From: Leishmania mexicana MHOM/GT/2001/U1103
Taxonomy: Eukaryota > Euglenozoa > Kinetoplastea > Trypanosomatida > Trypanosomatidae
Assembly: GCF_000234665.1 (NCBI RefSeq)
Contig: NC_018322.1
Span: 1-64,000, forward strand
DNA: 64,000 bases
Direction of reading: 5' to 3'
Shown here: positions 27,825 to 37,034 of the stretch, piece after piece
Numbering within the stretch: position 1 is the stretch's first letter
Layout: every line of letters begins with the position of its first letter
Made by a program: the position numbers and the translations under genes
The notes under the pieces: generated by a model
Told to the model about the DNA's origin: nothing
Seen by the model: only the letters and a program-made list of their open reading frames with translations
Database searches by the model: none

Positions 27825-29183
27825 CTACCGCTGGCGTCGCAGCTCCCTCTCATCCACGTAGGTCAGTGACGCGTTGCATGCAAACTCGGCGTGCAGCTTG
27901 TTAAGAAATTCGGATCCCCGATCGCTGCTACCGACCACGGCTGCCGTCTTGGGGTCTGGCGAGAGCGACGCGTTCAGCTCCGAAATGAAGAATGTCAGCA
28001 GACCGGCCTGCGGAAGCACCAGGGACAGCTCCAGCCCTTGCTTTCGCGCCGCAGTTACACAAGACATGGCGGTAAGAACGACCGTTACGGTGAGGTGCGG
28101 GCACCCCTTGCGACACAAATGCACCACCGGCGCCAACGTCTGCTCCACCGTGTAGCGGCTGCCGTGGTGCAGCACAGGGTAGTGCTCGAGGAAGACGATG
28201 CGGAAGCCACGCTCAGCGAAAGTGTTCATGTCCGCCAGAACCTCATCCTTGAGCAAGAGCTCCACCTCCTCCGGTGGCGTACCCTTTCCTGCTTTGCCAT
28301 CTTCGTCGCTGTGGCACCGCGACGCCGCCGCCGCCGCCGTCCACTCGCGTGTTCGGCGCAGTAGCACGTCTTCGATAAAGTAGAACCGCAGCTGGCGCGA
28401 GCCGTCGCTGTACTTGGACGCTTCCGACCTCTCTTCTGAGGTGGTAGAGCGGAAAACACGGGATAAGATACGCCGGTTTGACCTCGTCCACGTGACACCC
28501 GCCGCTTCCAGCCCCGTGGCGTCGGACGGCAGCACAAAATGCAGCGGCGGCTGGGTGTGGCGGTGGCGCATGCTGACCAGCGTAGACTGCAGAATCTGCG
28601 TAGAGCGGGGACTGAGCTGGCTACCTAGCGCGTCGACTGCGGCCCTGAGACGGCGCTGGAGGTCTTCCGTGCTCTGCTGAACCAGAGAGAGTCTGCTCTG
28701 CTTTCCCTGAAGCGACCCTGCCAGCGAGGATGCGCCGACGCTGCTGTCGTTGTCGTCCACACGACTCCGCTTCAGCCCAGCAACGAAGCCGCGAGCCGAG
28801 GCGCTTGTTGCCTTTTCCACGTCGTAGTGAAGCACAAGCGTGTTGGCCCGCAGCTTTTTACCACCTGGTCGACTCCAGCGCACAAACACCTCACACCCCG
28901 TGGGTACCGCTGCAGGGTCCACCACAACGGTCGTCTCCTCACATCTGACAGCGTTGGCGACTTGCAGCTTGACGCAGATGGCGCGTTTGTCGAGGAGGAG
29001 GGTATCTGTGGCGGTCTCCAGCAGCGCGATGGGCGTGCGAGGATCAACCGAGACAGTGGACTTGGCCCCTGCACGTGCAGGAAGGGCCGCCTTTAGTGGG
29101 AGCCACAGGGTATGCGGGCTCAGCTGGTGTTTCTGCGAAAACTCAGCGAGGCTGCACTCCTCGCTACATACAAGGAGACTCAT
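27825..29183 (-). CDS. Degenerate PNKP-like HAD phosphatase-fold protein
   Basis: A 452-residue protein from ATG at 29183; 17 upstream codons begin at TTG. The C-terminal half follows the order of the DNA 3'-phosphatase domain of polynucleotide kinase/phosphatase. It has a first strand RFYFIEDVLL (269-272 where PNKP has FDLDGT), then an insertion, a helix and strand ERGFRIVFLEHY (PNKP has a GYKIVIFTNQ-like strand), a strand ending VVGSSDRG (416-423, PNKP VGDAAGR) and a terminal FACNASLTYVD (434-444, PNKP FA-N-GL-F-TPE). The nucleophilic Asp is Ile, the motif II Thr/Ser-Asn is lost and the motif IV Asp is Ser, so it should not be a phosphatase. No kinase P-loop is visible. The N-terminal 120 residues are beta-rich and could be an FHA-like or other small domain. 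The remote homology is by eye. Confidence 0.85.
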   Translation of the reverse strand: MSLLVCSEECSLAEFSQKHQLSPHTLWLPLKAALPARAGAKSTVSVDPRTPIALLETATDTLLLDKRAICVKLQVANAVRCEETTVVVDPAAVPTGCEVFVRWSRPGGKKLRANTLVLHYDVEKATSASARGFVAGLKRSRVDDNDSSVGASSLAGSLQGKQSRLSLVQQSTEDLQRRLRAAVDALGSQLSPRSTQILQSTLVSMRHRHTQPPLHFVLPSDATGLEAAGVTWTRSNRRILSRVFRSTTSEERSEASKYSDGSRQLRFYFIEDVLLRRTREWTAAAAASRCHSDEDGKAGKGTPPEEVELLLKDEVLADMNTFAERGFRIVFLEHYPVLHHGSRYTVEQTLAPVVHLCRKGCPHLTVTVVLTAMSCVTAARKQGLELSLVLPQAGLLTFFISELNASLSPDPKTAAVVGSSDRGSEFLNKLHAEFACNASLTYVDERELRRQR

Positions 29184-29685
29184 GATGCGTACACGAACGC
29201 AGTCGTAGCGCCGGGGAAATCGCTGCCTATACAACGAAGAAAACGTTCATTGGGGGTATGTGGGAAGGGGAGGGGGGTGGTGAAAGCGCAGTGAGACGCC
29301 AGTAGATGGCCTGCGAGACCCTGAGAAAGAGAGATGAAGCGAGGTAGGGGAGTAACAAAGACGCACACTTACAGCGACACGCAGCGAGACGAGTCGGCAG
29401 CAGAGCCTTCTCCCGCTTGACCTCTGTGCAGCACATGAAAAGGGTTCAGGAAGACAGGCACCCTCCACCACTGCTCACAAACGCGAACCATCTCACACAG
29501 CAGTTGATCGCCTCGTTGGCTGCCAACTCGAAAACAGGCGCGCACACACCTGTACACTGTTCATTTCCGTTTCTCAGTAGTGCAGTCTCGTAGCCACACC
29601 TCCACAGTGAGAAGCTCACCACTCAAGCAGCATCACAGCACGGTGCGCCACGTTTGGCAATAAAGGAAATCGCCCGCACAGCAGT
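29184..29685. other. Intergenic spacer, PNKP-like gene / TMCO4-like gene
   Basis: About 500 bases containing the leader of the PNKP-like gene (purine-rich plus strand at 29255-29350) and the 3' UTR of the TMCO4-like gene. Nothing else is recognised. Confidence 0.5.
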
Positions 29686-32600
29686 CTACATGACATACCA
29701 GCCGTGCGCACGCAAGCGAGATTCGGCTGTGTCTTGAGTATCCTCTGCGTCTCCGGCGGCCTCCGTGGCGGTGCGAGGCACCATCATGATGATGATGAAT
29801 GGCGTTGTTTGGATTGTCGTGGTGGAAAGAGTAATGTCACCAAGGTAAGGTCTTCCTTCCACTGGAGTACAATGCACAGCAACTGCCAGGTTGGCGTCTC
29901 CTTGGGCCCCGCCGTTGGTGAATATTCTGTCAGAAAACTCTACGTCAAACGCGCATTGGCCATTGGTTGTCTCGTACCGCACCGGCAGCGCGGTGGGGTG
30001 CGCCCCAGGCTCAGCGTCGTGCACCGTCAGCAACGCGACAGCGAACGATCTGGGTGGAATCTCCGGCGGCGGTAACCGCATCCACTGCGGCATCGTCCAT
30101 ATACAGGACGGCACGTCCGGCACCGCGGCGACTTTGGCGGCGTTATGGAAGGCTTCCGAAAAGTAAAGCGGCGACAGTCCGCAGTTGACGAGGACAAATG
30201 GTGCCGTGTTAGATGGGTACTTGGCAGGATCCTGCAGCTGCGCCGCGAGGGAGTGCAGTCGCTCTTGCAGGTTGTCAGTGCTGCACGTCTCGGCCACCAC
30301 GGGCAACTGCATCCCATTGCTGTCGCCATGGTGATGTGGGTGGCGAGTGTTGATGGCGGCCATGGCAGCCTGGAACTGTGCCTCATCGAATGTCTCTTGC
30401 TGCAGCCTGGTGCTTGCCCTGGTCAGCAGCCCGAGCCACGTCGCCGTAACACCGGCGCTGTCCAGGCGCTCCAGCACGAGCCGAACGATCGCCGTTTCGT
30501 GGGCATCATCGAACGTGTTTGGAACGGGCACCAGAATCGACTGTCGGTGTGCTGCGCCGCCGCTCAGTTTCCACTCGCCACCGTGGGTGCAGCACATTCG
30601 CTTGACATCGTCGAGCGTTTGGCACGTCTCCGCAGTGATGGTGCAGAGCCGCTGGTACGCCTGCCCCTCCGTCTCTGTATCGGAAGACCACCGCTCCACC
30701 AGGTTCAGCTGCGCGCACACCTGCAAATCCCTTTTTGCGCTGCTGCAGAGGTACAGCGCGACCAGCAGGTCTCGCGGCGACGACGCGGGTAGTCGCATCC
30801 GATACGCAACAACGACACCCATCGGCCTTTCGGTGTCCCCTAATAAACCCGCCACGGAGGCCATTCCGGTGCCCGTCAGCGGCGGTGGCATAAAGTCGAA
30901 GAAGCAGCCGTAGACCTGCACCGCGAGTAACTCCACCTGCGGCTCATAGTGTGGAATGTCAGAGACGACGCAGTTTTTCACCCCCAAGGCAACGTAGTTT
31001 GTGGCCGTCATGTACGAGTGAAGTGACTTGCAGACCGCCGCCACCGTCTTGCGGCACTTCCTCACAGGCACCGTCACGCCCGGCGACCCGTGGTGCTGTC
31101 GCGGGCTCCATGTTATCGCGGTGGGTTCGGGTGGAATAGCATCCAGCACCGGCAGCAGATTCACCGCGAAGTCCCCGTGCGCAGAGACTAGCGGCGTCAC
31201 ATCCACGTTCTCGACGCCGGGTACGTTGATGGGGTTGATGCCGGCCATCGGTTTCAGGTCGGTCTTATTCAGCCGGTACATCATCCAAAGCGTCCAGTCC
31301 TCGCGTGTGTAGACGTTGACGAGGCGTCCCGCGACGACTCGGCGCAGACAACGCCACAGCCTAGGGTCGGAGCTGCACGTGCAGCCCAGCAGGTAGACAT
31401 TTTCAACTACACCGTAGGCCTCCACCCTCTCCAGCTCTCGCAGGCACTCTACAATCACGAGAGAACCGAAGCTGAAGCCGACCAACGTCACCGGGCGGTT
31501 GCCGCGCTGCTTGTCGAGCAACGCGACTGCCAAGTCCTTGCCGGTGTAAGCAGAACGGTTCGACAGCGTCGCGAAGGTGTTGTCGATCACGCCAGTCGCC
31601 CACAAAGCAAAAAGCGGCAGCTTAAAGGCGCCCATAAGAGACGACAAGGCGTGGAAGCCGGTAAAGATGGCGCCTTGCATGAGCGTTTTCTCCGTCGCGG
31701 TGCCCACAGCCTTCATCATCAACTTGTCAGCAATTTCCAGGTTCACATGAATCGTCTCCCCAAACTTCACGAGGAAGTTGTCCTCCCATTGCAGCACGTA
31801 CGACTCCGTTGACCGGAGCAGCTCGCTACGGCGCAGCACCGACTGCCACAGACCCACCTGTTGATCTCGCACCGGTCGACGTGGGTCGAAGATGGCTGAG
31901 TAGCCACTCACCCCGATAGCGAGCGTCATCATCTCCGTGCCCGGCGCGCCTGCGCAACCGAGCCGCTCCACAAAGTCCTGGAACACAAGCTGCACCGAAA
32001 AGTGCGCGACGTCGACGACGCAAGTGAGAGAGAAGAAAAGCCCCGGCGGCAGATCCACCGAAAACTGTGCACTGCTTGGCGCGGCGGGAGTCAAGGACTG
32101 GCGCGTCAGCTCCGAAAGGTTGTAAGCGGAGGCAAAGGCCACATTCACGCTGTTGAGAGAGCTGACCGCGAACTGCACTCGAACATAGAAGCGCGGCGTG
32201 ATAGGCTTGCTGTTTCGGTTCACCACCTCTACAATGTAGTACCCCTCCGCCCCTGCAAGGCTCCACTCGCTATTGGTGAAGTACGTCAGCGACGCCTCAG
32301 CAGGGTACACGCCGACCGGCGAGGGCGTCTCGGGCCACTGCACGCCGTTTAACACGCCCATGTCGCGCGTAAAGACGTCGTGCGAGGAGCGGTTCACGAG
32401 CGACACACCGACCTTCCGCCGCTGCTTCACGTCATGCCCGTACTCGAGCTGCCGCTGAGGCAACTCCCCCTTCGGGAACGTCACTTTGCGCGCCCGCAGC
32501 GCGTCTCTGGCGCTCGCTGGGTACAGTTTTAGGTACGTGTACGGCTCCACATGCATCTCAAGCGCCACTCCCTGCTGGCGGCGCGTAAAGTCGGAGCTGC

Positions 32601-34158
32601 CCAGGTGCTCCTCCATCCAGTTCTCGGCCACTGTCGGGTCGAACTCGAGATCGGCCTTCTCGCACGCCGCGCACAGCGCCCAGACGCCGAAGAAGTCACG
32701 TCCAGCACGCACCCAAATCCGCAGCGACGTCCGTTTCGCGGTGCCAGGCAACGGCGTGGTCACGTAGCAGACGATGAAGCCGGCGCCGGTGGGGTGCGCA
32801 AACCGATTCACGCATGCGAACACACCCGCCCGTGCCGGCGCAATGAAGGCCGGCGGAGCCATTGCCCAGACGCCAGAAATCAGCTTGATAGCTTTGAGAC
32901 GCAGTTGACAGCCGTCGAGGTTGTTCTCCACAGCGAAGACGACGTGGCGGCGACGCTTCTGCACCGGCGACAGATTTCTGACGTGTGACATGGCGATCAT
33001 CCTCGTGTGCAACGGGACGACGATGCCGGGTTTCGAGTCGTCCTCGAGTACCGAGGAGAAGTCCCAGGACATGCCGGTAGTACTGCTGCCTTTCTTCACC
33101 GTCTGATGCGAGCACGCAAGGCGGTGCACCACCTCCTTGTTGAGATCAGCCTCTTCTTCCGCTGTCGTCACCACCGCCACTGCCGGTGCCGCCGCCGTTT
33201 CAAACGTCTCGACCTCGTCCACGGAGCGTAGCATGAAAATATCAGAGTCCATCGTGCGGCGAAACGCTTTGTAGCCGCCTAGCGATGCCCCTGTCACGCC
33301 GAAGATGGCGGTCATATTGGCGGCCGTCAACACCGGTGTAACAACGGAGGCGAGAGCGGCGGCGTGGGTAGCGGCGCCGACGATGGTCGAAAAGATGGTT
33401 GCCAAGGCCCCAGTGCCGAGCACGGCACCACCCACCGCCCCGATCACACCCAGAGTCGTTGTAGTGGCAGTCACGAGTGCGGCGTACGCAGGACCCACAA
33501 CTGGTGCGGCCAGTCCGCCCGTCACGAGAAGGGCGACGCCGCCAAGGACAGAAAAGCCGCCGATAGTCGCAGCACGCGTCAGACTTCGTTTTTGTTGCTC
33601 TTTGCTCTTTAATACGCCCTCCTGCCGTGCCACGTCAGCCTCTTCAGCGGCGGCGTCGCGTCTCATTGTCATGCGCACTTGCGCGAGCGAGTTCTCCTCG
33701 CGCTCCACCAGGGAGAATGGGATCGACAAAATCCAGGAGAGCCGCCGCGCTGCTGCCCGAAGTCGCGCGTCATAGGAGCCGAGCCGCAGTGCCAGGTTGA
33801 AGGGCAGATTCACGACGACCCAGTCAAGCGAGGGATTCAGCACCATGCACACAGCTCGCACATCCTCCTGCGTCCATCGCTTCTGATGAAGATCAAGGAA
33901 GGCGTACGGCGGCGGCAGAAGAAGACCGTCGAGAAGGTTGCGCAGGTTCGTGTCGTCAACGACAATGTAGAAGAGAGCCCGGATAGCGACGCGGTCCTCA
34001 AACGAAATGCCGCTTAGCACCTGTGTGGCAGGAGCATCAATGCTGCCACGCAGTCGCTCCATCTCCTCCGCTGCTCTCTGCGGACGCTGCGGGCTCCATA
34101 GGTACCCGTAGCTGTCAAAGAAACTGTAGGCGCTACGCTGAGCCGCTTGTGTCTCCAT
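29686..34158 (-). CDS. Very large TMCO4/DUF726-type membrane hydrolase-like protein
   Basis: A 1490-residue protein from ATG at 34158; the frame runs 46 codons further only through a GTG. Residues about 195-305 are a Gly/Ala/Val-rich hydrophobic hairpin (GGFSVLGGVALLVTGGLA, then GASLGGYKAFRR), the hallmark of TMCO4/DUF726 proteins. The matching alpha/beta-hydrolase part starts near 740 (LAIGVSGYSAIF) and holds RPVTLVGFSFGSLVI with the presumed nucleophile Ser896. It is followed by NVYLLGC, the RVVAGRLVNVYTREDW stretch and VPGVENVDVTPLVSAHGDF, all in TMCO4 order. Two parts are not in TMCO4: an insertion of about 420 residues between hairpin and hydrolase, and a C-terminal extension of about 530 residues without recognised motifs. 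DUF726 proteins are poorly characterised; lipase or esterase activity on a Golgi or endosomal membrane is a guess. The family call is strong from co-linearity. Confidence 0.93.
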   Translation of the reverse strand: METQAAQRSAYSFFDSYGYLWSPQRPQRAAEEMERLRGSIDAPATQVLSGISFEDRVAIRALFYIVVDDTNLRNLLDGLLLPPPYAFLDLHQKRWTQEDVRAVCMVLNPSLDWVVVNLPFNLALRLGSYDARLRAAARRLSWILSIPFSLVEREENSLAQVRMTMRRDAAAEEADVARQEGVLKSKEQQKRSLTRAATIGGFSVLGGVALLVTGGLAAPVVGPAYAALVTATTTTLGVIGAVGGAVLGTGALATIFSTIVGAATHAAALASVVTPVLTAANMTAIFGVTGASLGGYKAFRRTMDSDIFMLRSVDEVETFETAAAPAVAVVTTAEEEADLNKEVVHRLACSHQTVKKGSSTTGMSWDFSSVLEDDSKPGIVVPLHTRMIAMSHVRNLSPVQKRRRHVVFAVENNLDGCQLRLKAIKLISGVWAMAPPAFIAPARAGVFACVNRFAHPTGAGFIVCYVTTPLPGTAKRTSLRIWVRAGRDFFGVWALCAACEKADLEFDPTVAENWMEEHLGSSDFTRRQQGVALEMHVEPYTYLKLYPASARDALRARKVTFPKGELPQRQLEYGHDVKQRRKVGVSLVNRSSHDVFTRDMGVLNGVQWPETPSPVGVYPAEASLTYFTNSEWSLAGAEGYYIVEVVNRNSKPITPRFYVRVQFAVSSLNSVNVAFASAYNLSELTRQSLTPAAPSSAQFSVDLPPGLFFSLTCVVDVAHFSVQLVFQDFVERLGCAGAPGTEMMTLAIGVSGYSAIFDPRRPVRDQQVGLWQSVLRRSELLRSTESYVLQWEDNFLVKFGETIHVNLEIADKLMMKAVGTATEKTLMQGAIFTGFHALSSLMGAFKLPLFALWATGVIDNTFATLSNRSAYTGKDLAVALLDKQRGNRPVTLVGFSFGSLVIVECLRELERVEAYGVVENVYLLGCTCSSDPRLWRCLRRVVAGRLVNVYTREDWTLWMMYRLNKTDLKPMAGINPINVPGVENVDVTPLVSAHGDFAVNLLPVLDAIPPEPTAITWSPRQHHGSPGVTVPVRKCRKTVAAVCKSLHSYMTATNYVALGVKNCVVSDIPHYEPQVELLAVQVYGCFFDFMPPPLTGTGMASVAGLLGDTERPMGVVVAYRMRLPASSPRDLLVALYLCSSAKRDLQVCAQLNLVERWSSDTETEGQAYQRLCTITAETCQTLDDVKRMCCTHGGEWKLSGGAAHRQSILVPVPNTFDDAHETAIVRLVLERLDSAGVTATWLGLLTRASTRLQQETFDEAQFQAAMAAINTRHPHHHGDSNGMQLPVVAETCSTDNLQERLHSLAAQLQDPAKYPSNTAPFVLVNCGLSPLYFSEAFHNAAKVAAVPDVPSCIWTMPQWMRLPPPEIPPRSFAVALLTVHDAEPGAHPTALPVRYETTNGQCAFDVEFSDRIFTNGGAQGDANLAVAVHCTPVEGRPYLGDITLSTTTIQTTPFIIIMMVPRTATEAAGDAEDTQDTAESRLRAHGWYVM

Positions 34159-35652
34159 TGTTCCGTGCGGATTCTTTCGCCACGCCGCGGAATGGTAGCG
34201 GATGCACCGGGCGCAAAAAAGTGGCTGATCCGGAAGCAGGAAGAACAGGAATCGAAATGCAAAGAGGGAGGATGAACAGGAGAGTTGCCTCTTCACAACT
34301 CAGTGCGTATAAACCGATATGCACATGTGGAGATACACCTTCGCGCAGACGACTCGCGAGAGAAGATGTTCTGCCTCAGCTCACCGGTGAGATGTAGGCG
34401 TCCGTGAGCATCAACGATCGAAAGAGCACCTTCCTCCCCATGAAGGAAAAACAACAAAGAACGCAGGGAAAGGAACAGAAGGGGTGTGCTGCGTGCCGAT
34501 ACACGTACACATACACTCTGCCCATACGTATATGGTCGATGGCGCCTCCGTCTCAGGAATGGCGGATGACCAATGCGAGGTGAGCAGATCAAAACAGTGG
34601 CAGCGGAAGGAAAGCGGAATAGTCAGCGAGAGAGACAAGGCATGGCAAGGACTGTGGTGGCGTGTCGCTGTGGTTGTAATGGTGGCACTCTCGATGAAGA
34701 GAAGGTGTCGACGGGAGAGAAAAGGTGTGGGAGAAATAGAGAATAAGTAGAAGCGGGTGTGTGATAGTGGACGGCTGTGCCGAGTGCGACCCACTCTCGC
34801 TCTCGCTCTTCACAGGTATCGCTTAGAGGTGCGAAGGAGAAATGCGGCCTGTCCGCTAAAAGAGAAGGAGGTGGAGCACTCGAAACGACAGCGACAAGAA
34901 GACAAGCCGGCCTTTGCCTGTGTGTCGTCCACCGCATCACTGCGGTCCCTTGCCGCTGTCCCGTGTCTAAATGCTCAGGACAAACTCCCAATACATATAC
35001 ACACACATATACATATACATGTATATGATAGGGCGGCTCAAGCACACCATCAAGTATCACACGACAACGGTGGTGATGGAGCTACCTATCCATCGGATCA
35101 CCTAGCAGGATCGCTCTCGGGGCTACTAAGCGTGCGCACCCAAGCATTCACACACACACACAAACAGTGTAGCAAAGGCGCACAAAACGACGAAGAGGCG
35201 GAGAATATCCATTAAAGACGGACTGCCCGAAACATGTGCGCGAGAAACAGAGGGATAGGGAGACTGCAGAAACGGCAACGGAGTCCAGGACGCAGCGAGA
35301 GAGAAAAGGGGTTCTGCCAGCACACAGTTCTCGTATCACTCACGGTCATCGAGGGAACGCCGGTGACGGCGAGACGCTGCGGACGAAGCTCTCCGTACAG
35401 TGATAATGACAAAGTGCGGACAAGTCGAAACACACACTTCACAGGCGCCCTCGACTCCGTGCAGTAGTGAGCCTTTGATGGATGTTTTCTTTTTTTCTAT
35501 TCGTAGTACTCGAGAAACAGACGTTGGATCTCTCTCTCTGTCATTGGCGCCCATCGCGGCTCGGTCTGCGGCGGTGCTACTTGAACAAAGGTGGGGGTGC
35601 ACGCTACGCTCAGGCTGCAGTGAGCACGAAATGAGATGCGAGCCGAGAGTGT
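34159..35652. other. Long spacer, TMCO4-like gene / ARL2BP-like gene
   Basis: About 1.5 kb. Coding-strand pyrimidine tracts at about 34245-34280 and a following AG before 34158 fit a splice acceptor for the TMCO4-like gene. 34991-35030 is an AT/AC-rich tract with a TACATGTA palindrome. No protein gene is seen. Confidence 0.5.
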
Positions 35653-36036
35653 CTATGGTCGCTTTGCTTTCCATTGCTCCATAAACGCTTCGTAGTCGAA
35701 GCATCCTTCGCTCACGAACGCCCATACCTCCTCCGTGATGTCCTCGTGACGCTTCTGCAGCAGCGTAACGACCTCTTCACTTGATTTATACTCTGGACAC
35801 GCAGCGAGCACGTGTGCGTCAAGTGCCTGATCTACCTTCGCCAAGAAGGATGTGTACACGGTATGCTGATCATGATCACCCGAGACGGTGTGCAGGGGTG
35901 GCACCGACTGCCACACCTGCTCGAGGTCAAAAGAAATCATAAAATCTTCGATGACGCCGACAACGGCATCGAAAGCCGCATCCTCGGACGAGCCGCCGTT
36001 GCCGCAGATAATAAACTCGCCCTCCTCCGTGTCCAT
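35653..36036 (-). CDS. ARL2-binding protein (BART domain)
   Basis: A 127-residue protein from ATG at 36036. The whole chain is one BART domain: it opens with an acidic leader, then AAFDAVVGVIEDFMISFDLEQVWQ, which lines up with the FDAVVGxLEDI start of human ARL2BP. A central helix (VYTSFLAKVDQALDAHV) and the C-terminal FDYEAFMEQWKAKR follow. BART proteins bind GTP-loaded ARL2 or ARL3 and work in ciliary and mitochondrial traffic in other eukaryotes; in a trypanosomatid a flagellum-related role is likely but inferred. The protein is slightly shorter than the human one. No targeting signal is evident. Confidence 0.92.
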   Translation of the reverse strand: MDTEEGEFIICGNGGSSEDAAFDAVVGVIEDFMISFDLEQVWQSVPPLHTVSGDHDQHTVYTSFLAKVDQALDAHVLAACPEYKSSEEVVTLLQKRHEDITEEVWAFVSEGCFDYEAFMEQWKAKRP

Positions 36037-37034
36037 GAATACAACGTGCGAGCACAGCGAAGAGGGAGGAAGGCGGTAGAATGCTCTATCAATATTATAA
36101 GGAGAGTCTTTATGGGAGGAAGCGAGGGGTGGCTCGACGTGATGTGCTGACTGTCGTGGCCTTGCAAGGGTGGGTCAACGAGGATAGAGGGCCGCAAGGA
36201 TGTGTCAAGAGTCGAAGCAAACAGTGGAAAGAGAGGGAAGAGAGAAGGCATCGGGAACACCCCTGCGTCATCCATCATCACAATATACCCTCCGAATCAC
36301 AAAAAAAAAGAAAAACGTTCGTGCCGCCGATTCTAGTGCTGTCGATGTCCCATTGCATACGGCAAGCCTGGGAAAGACGCAGGTGTGACAAGGAGCGGCG
36401 GCACCATCTGTTATGCTTGTGTAGTTGTGCAATGGCGAAGGGGACGAGCGTGATCGGCACCGAGTACCATTGAAAGAGAGAAAGAGAGCGTCAGCAGAAT
36501 GCTGGCTCTAAAACCGCCTCAACTGAAATGGCACCGAGCACGCGCACATGCACACGGAGAGGGGGGGAACAACAGCAAAAAAAAGCACAGAAAAAATATA
36601 TATGAGCTCAGGTCAGCCACACCAGATAGTCTCACTGCGAACACGCCCTCGCTCAGACAAACATCATAGTAGCCTGCCTCCCCTCTCTCCAAAAATCACC
36701 GGGGTAAGTTCATAGAAGCAGAAGATGATGAGTGCACAATGTCAACCGCAGCGTTTGAGAACAAAATGATAATAACACGGAAAGGAGATGCAACTGAAGG
36801 CGACGTCACACATCAATGTGCACAAAACCCAAGGCACAATGGCGGATATAAGGAACGGAGGAGCAAGTGGTATGCAGCCGATCCCGACACTCCCGAGCGC
36901 AGGGGCTGCCATGATAGTGCATGGTGCGCTATCCCAATAGTGGAAGGTTAGTCGATGTGCCCTCTCACCTCCTCTGCCCGCCGCCGCACTCTTGCCTAAC
37001 ACCCACAGCTGAGCTCCAGAACACAGTCGAGTGT
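36037..37034. other. Spacer, ARL2BP-like gene / CNNM-like gene A
   Basis: About 1 kb with an A-rich run at 36300-36312 and a GA/CA-rich middle. It should hold the ARL2BP leader and the CNNM-A 3' UTR. No coding evidence. Confidence 0.5.
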
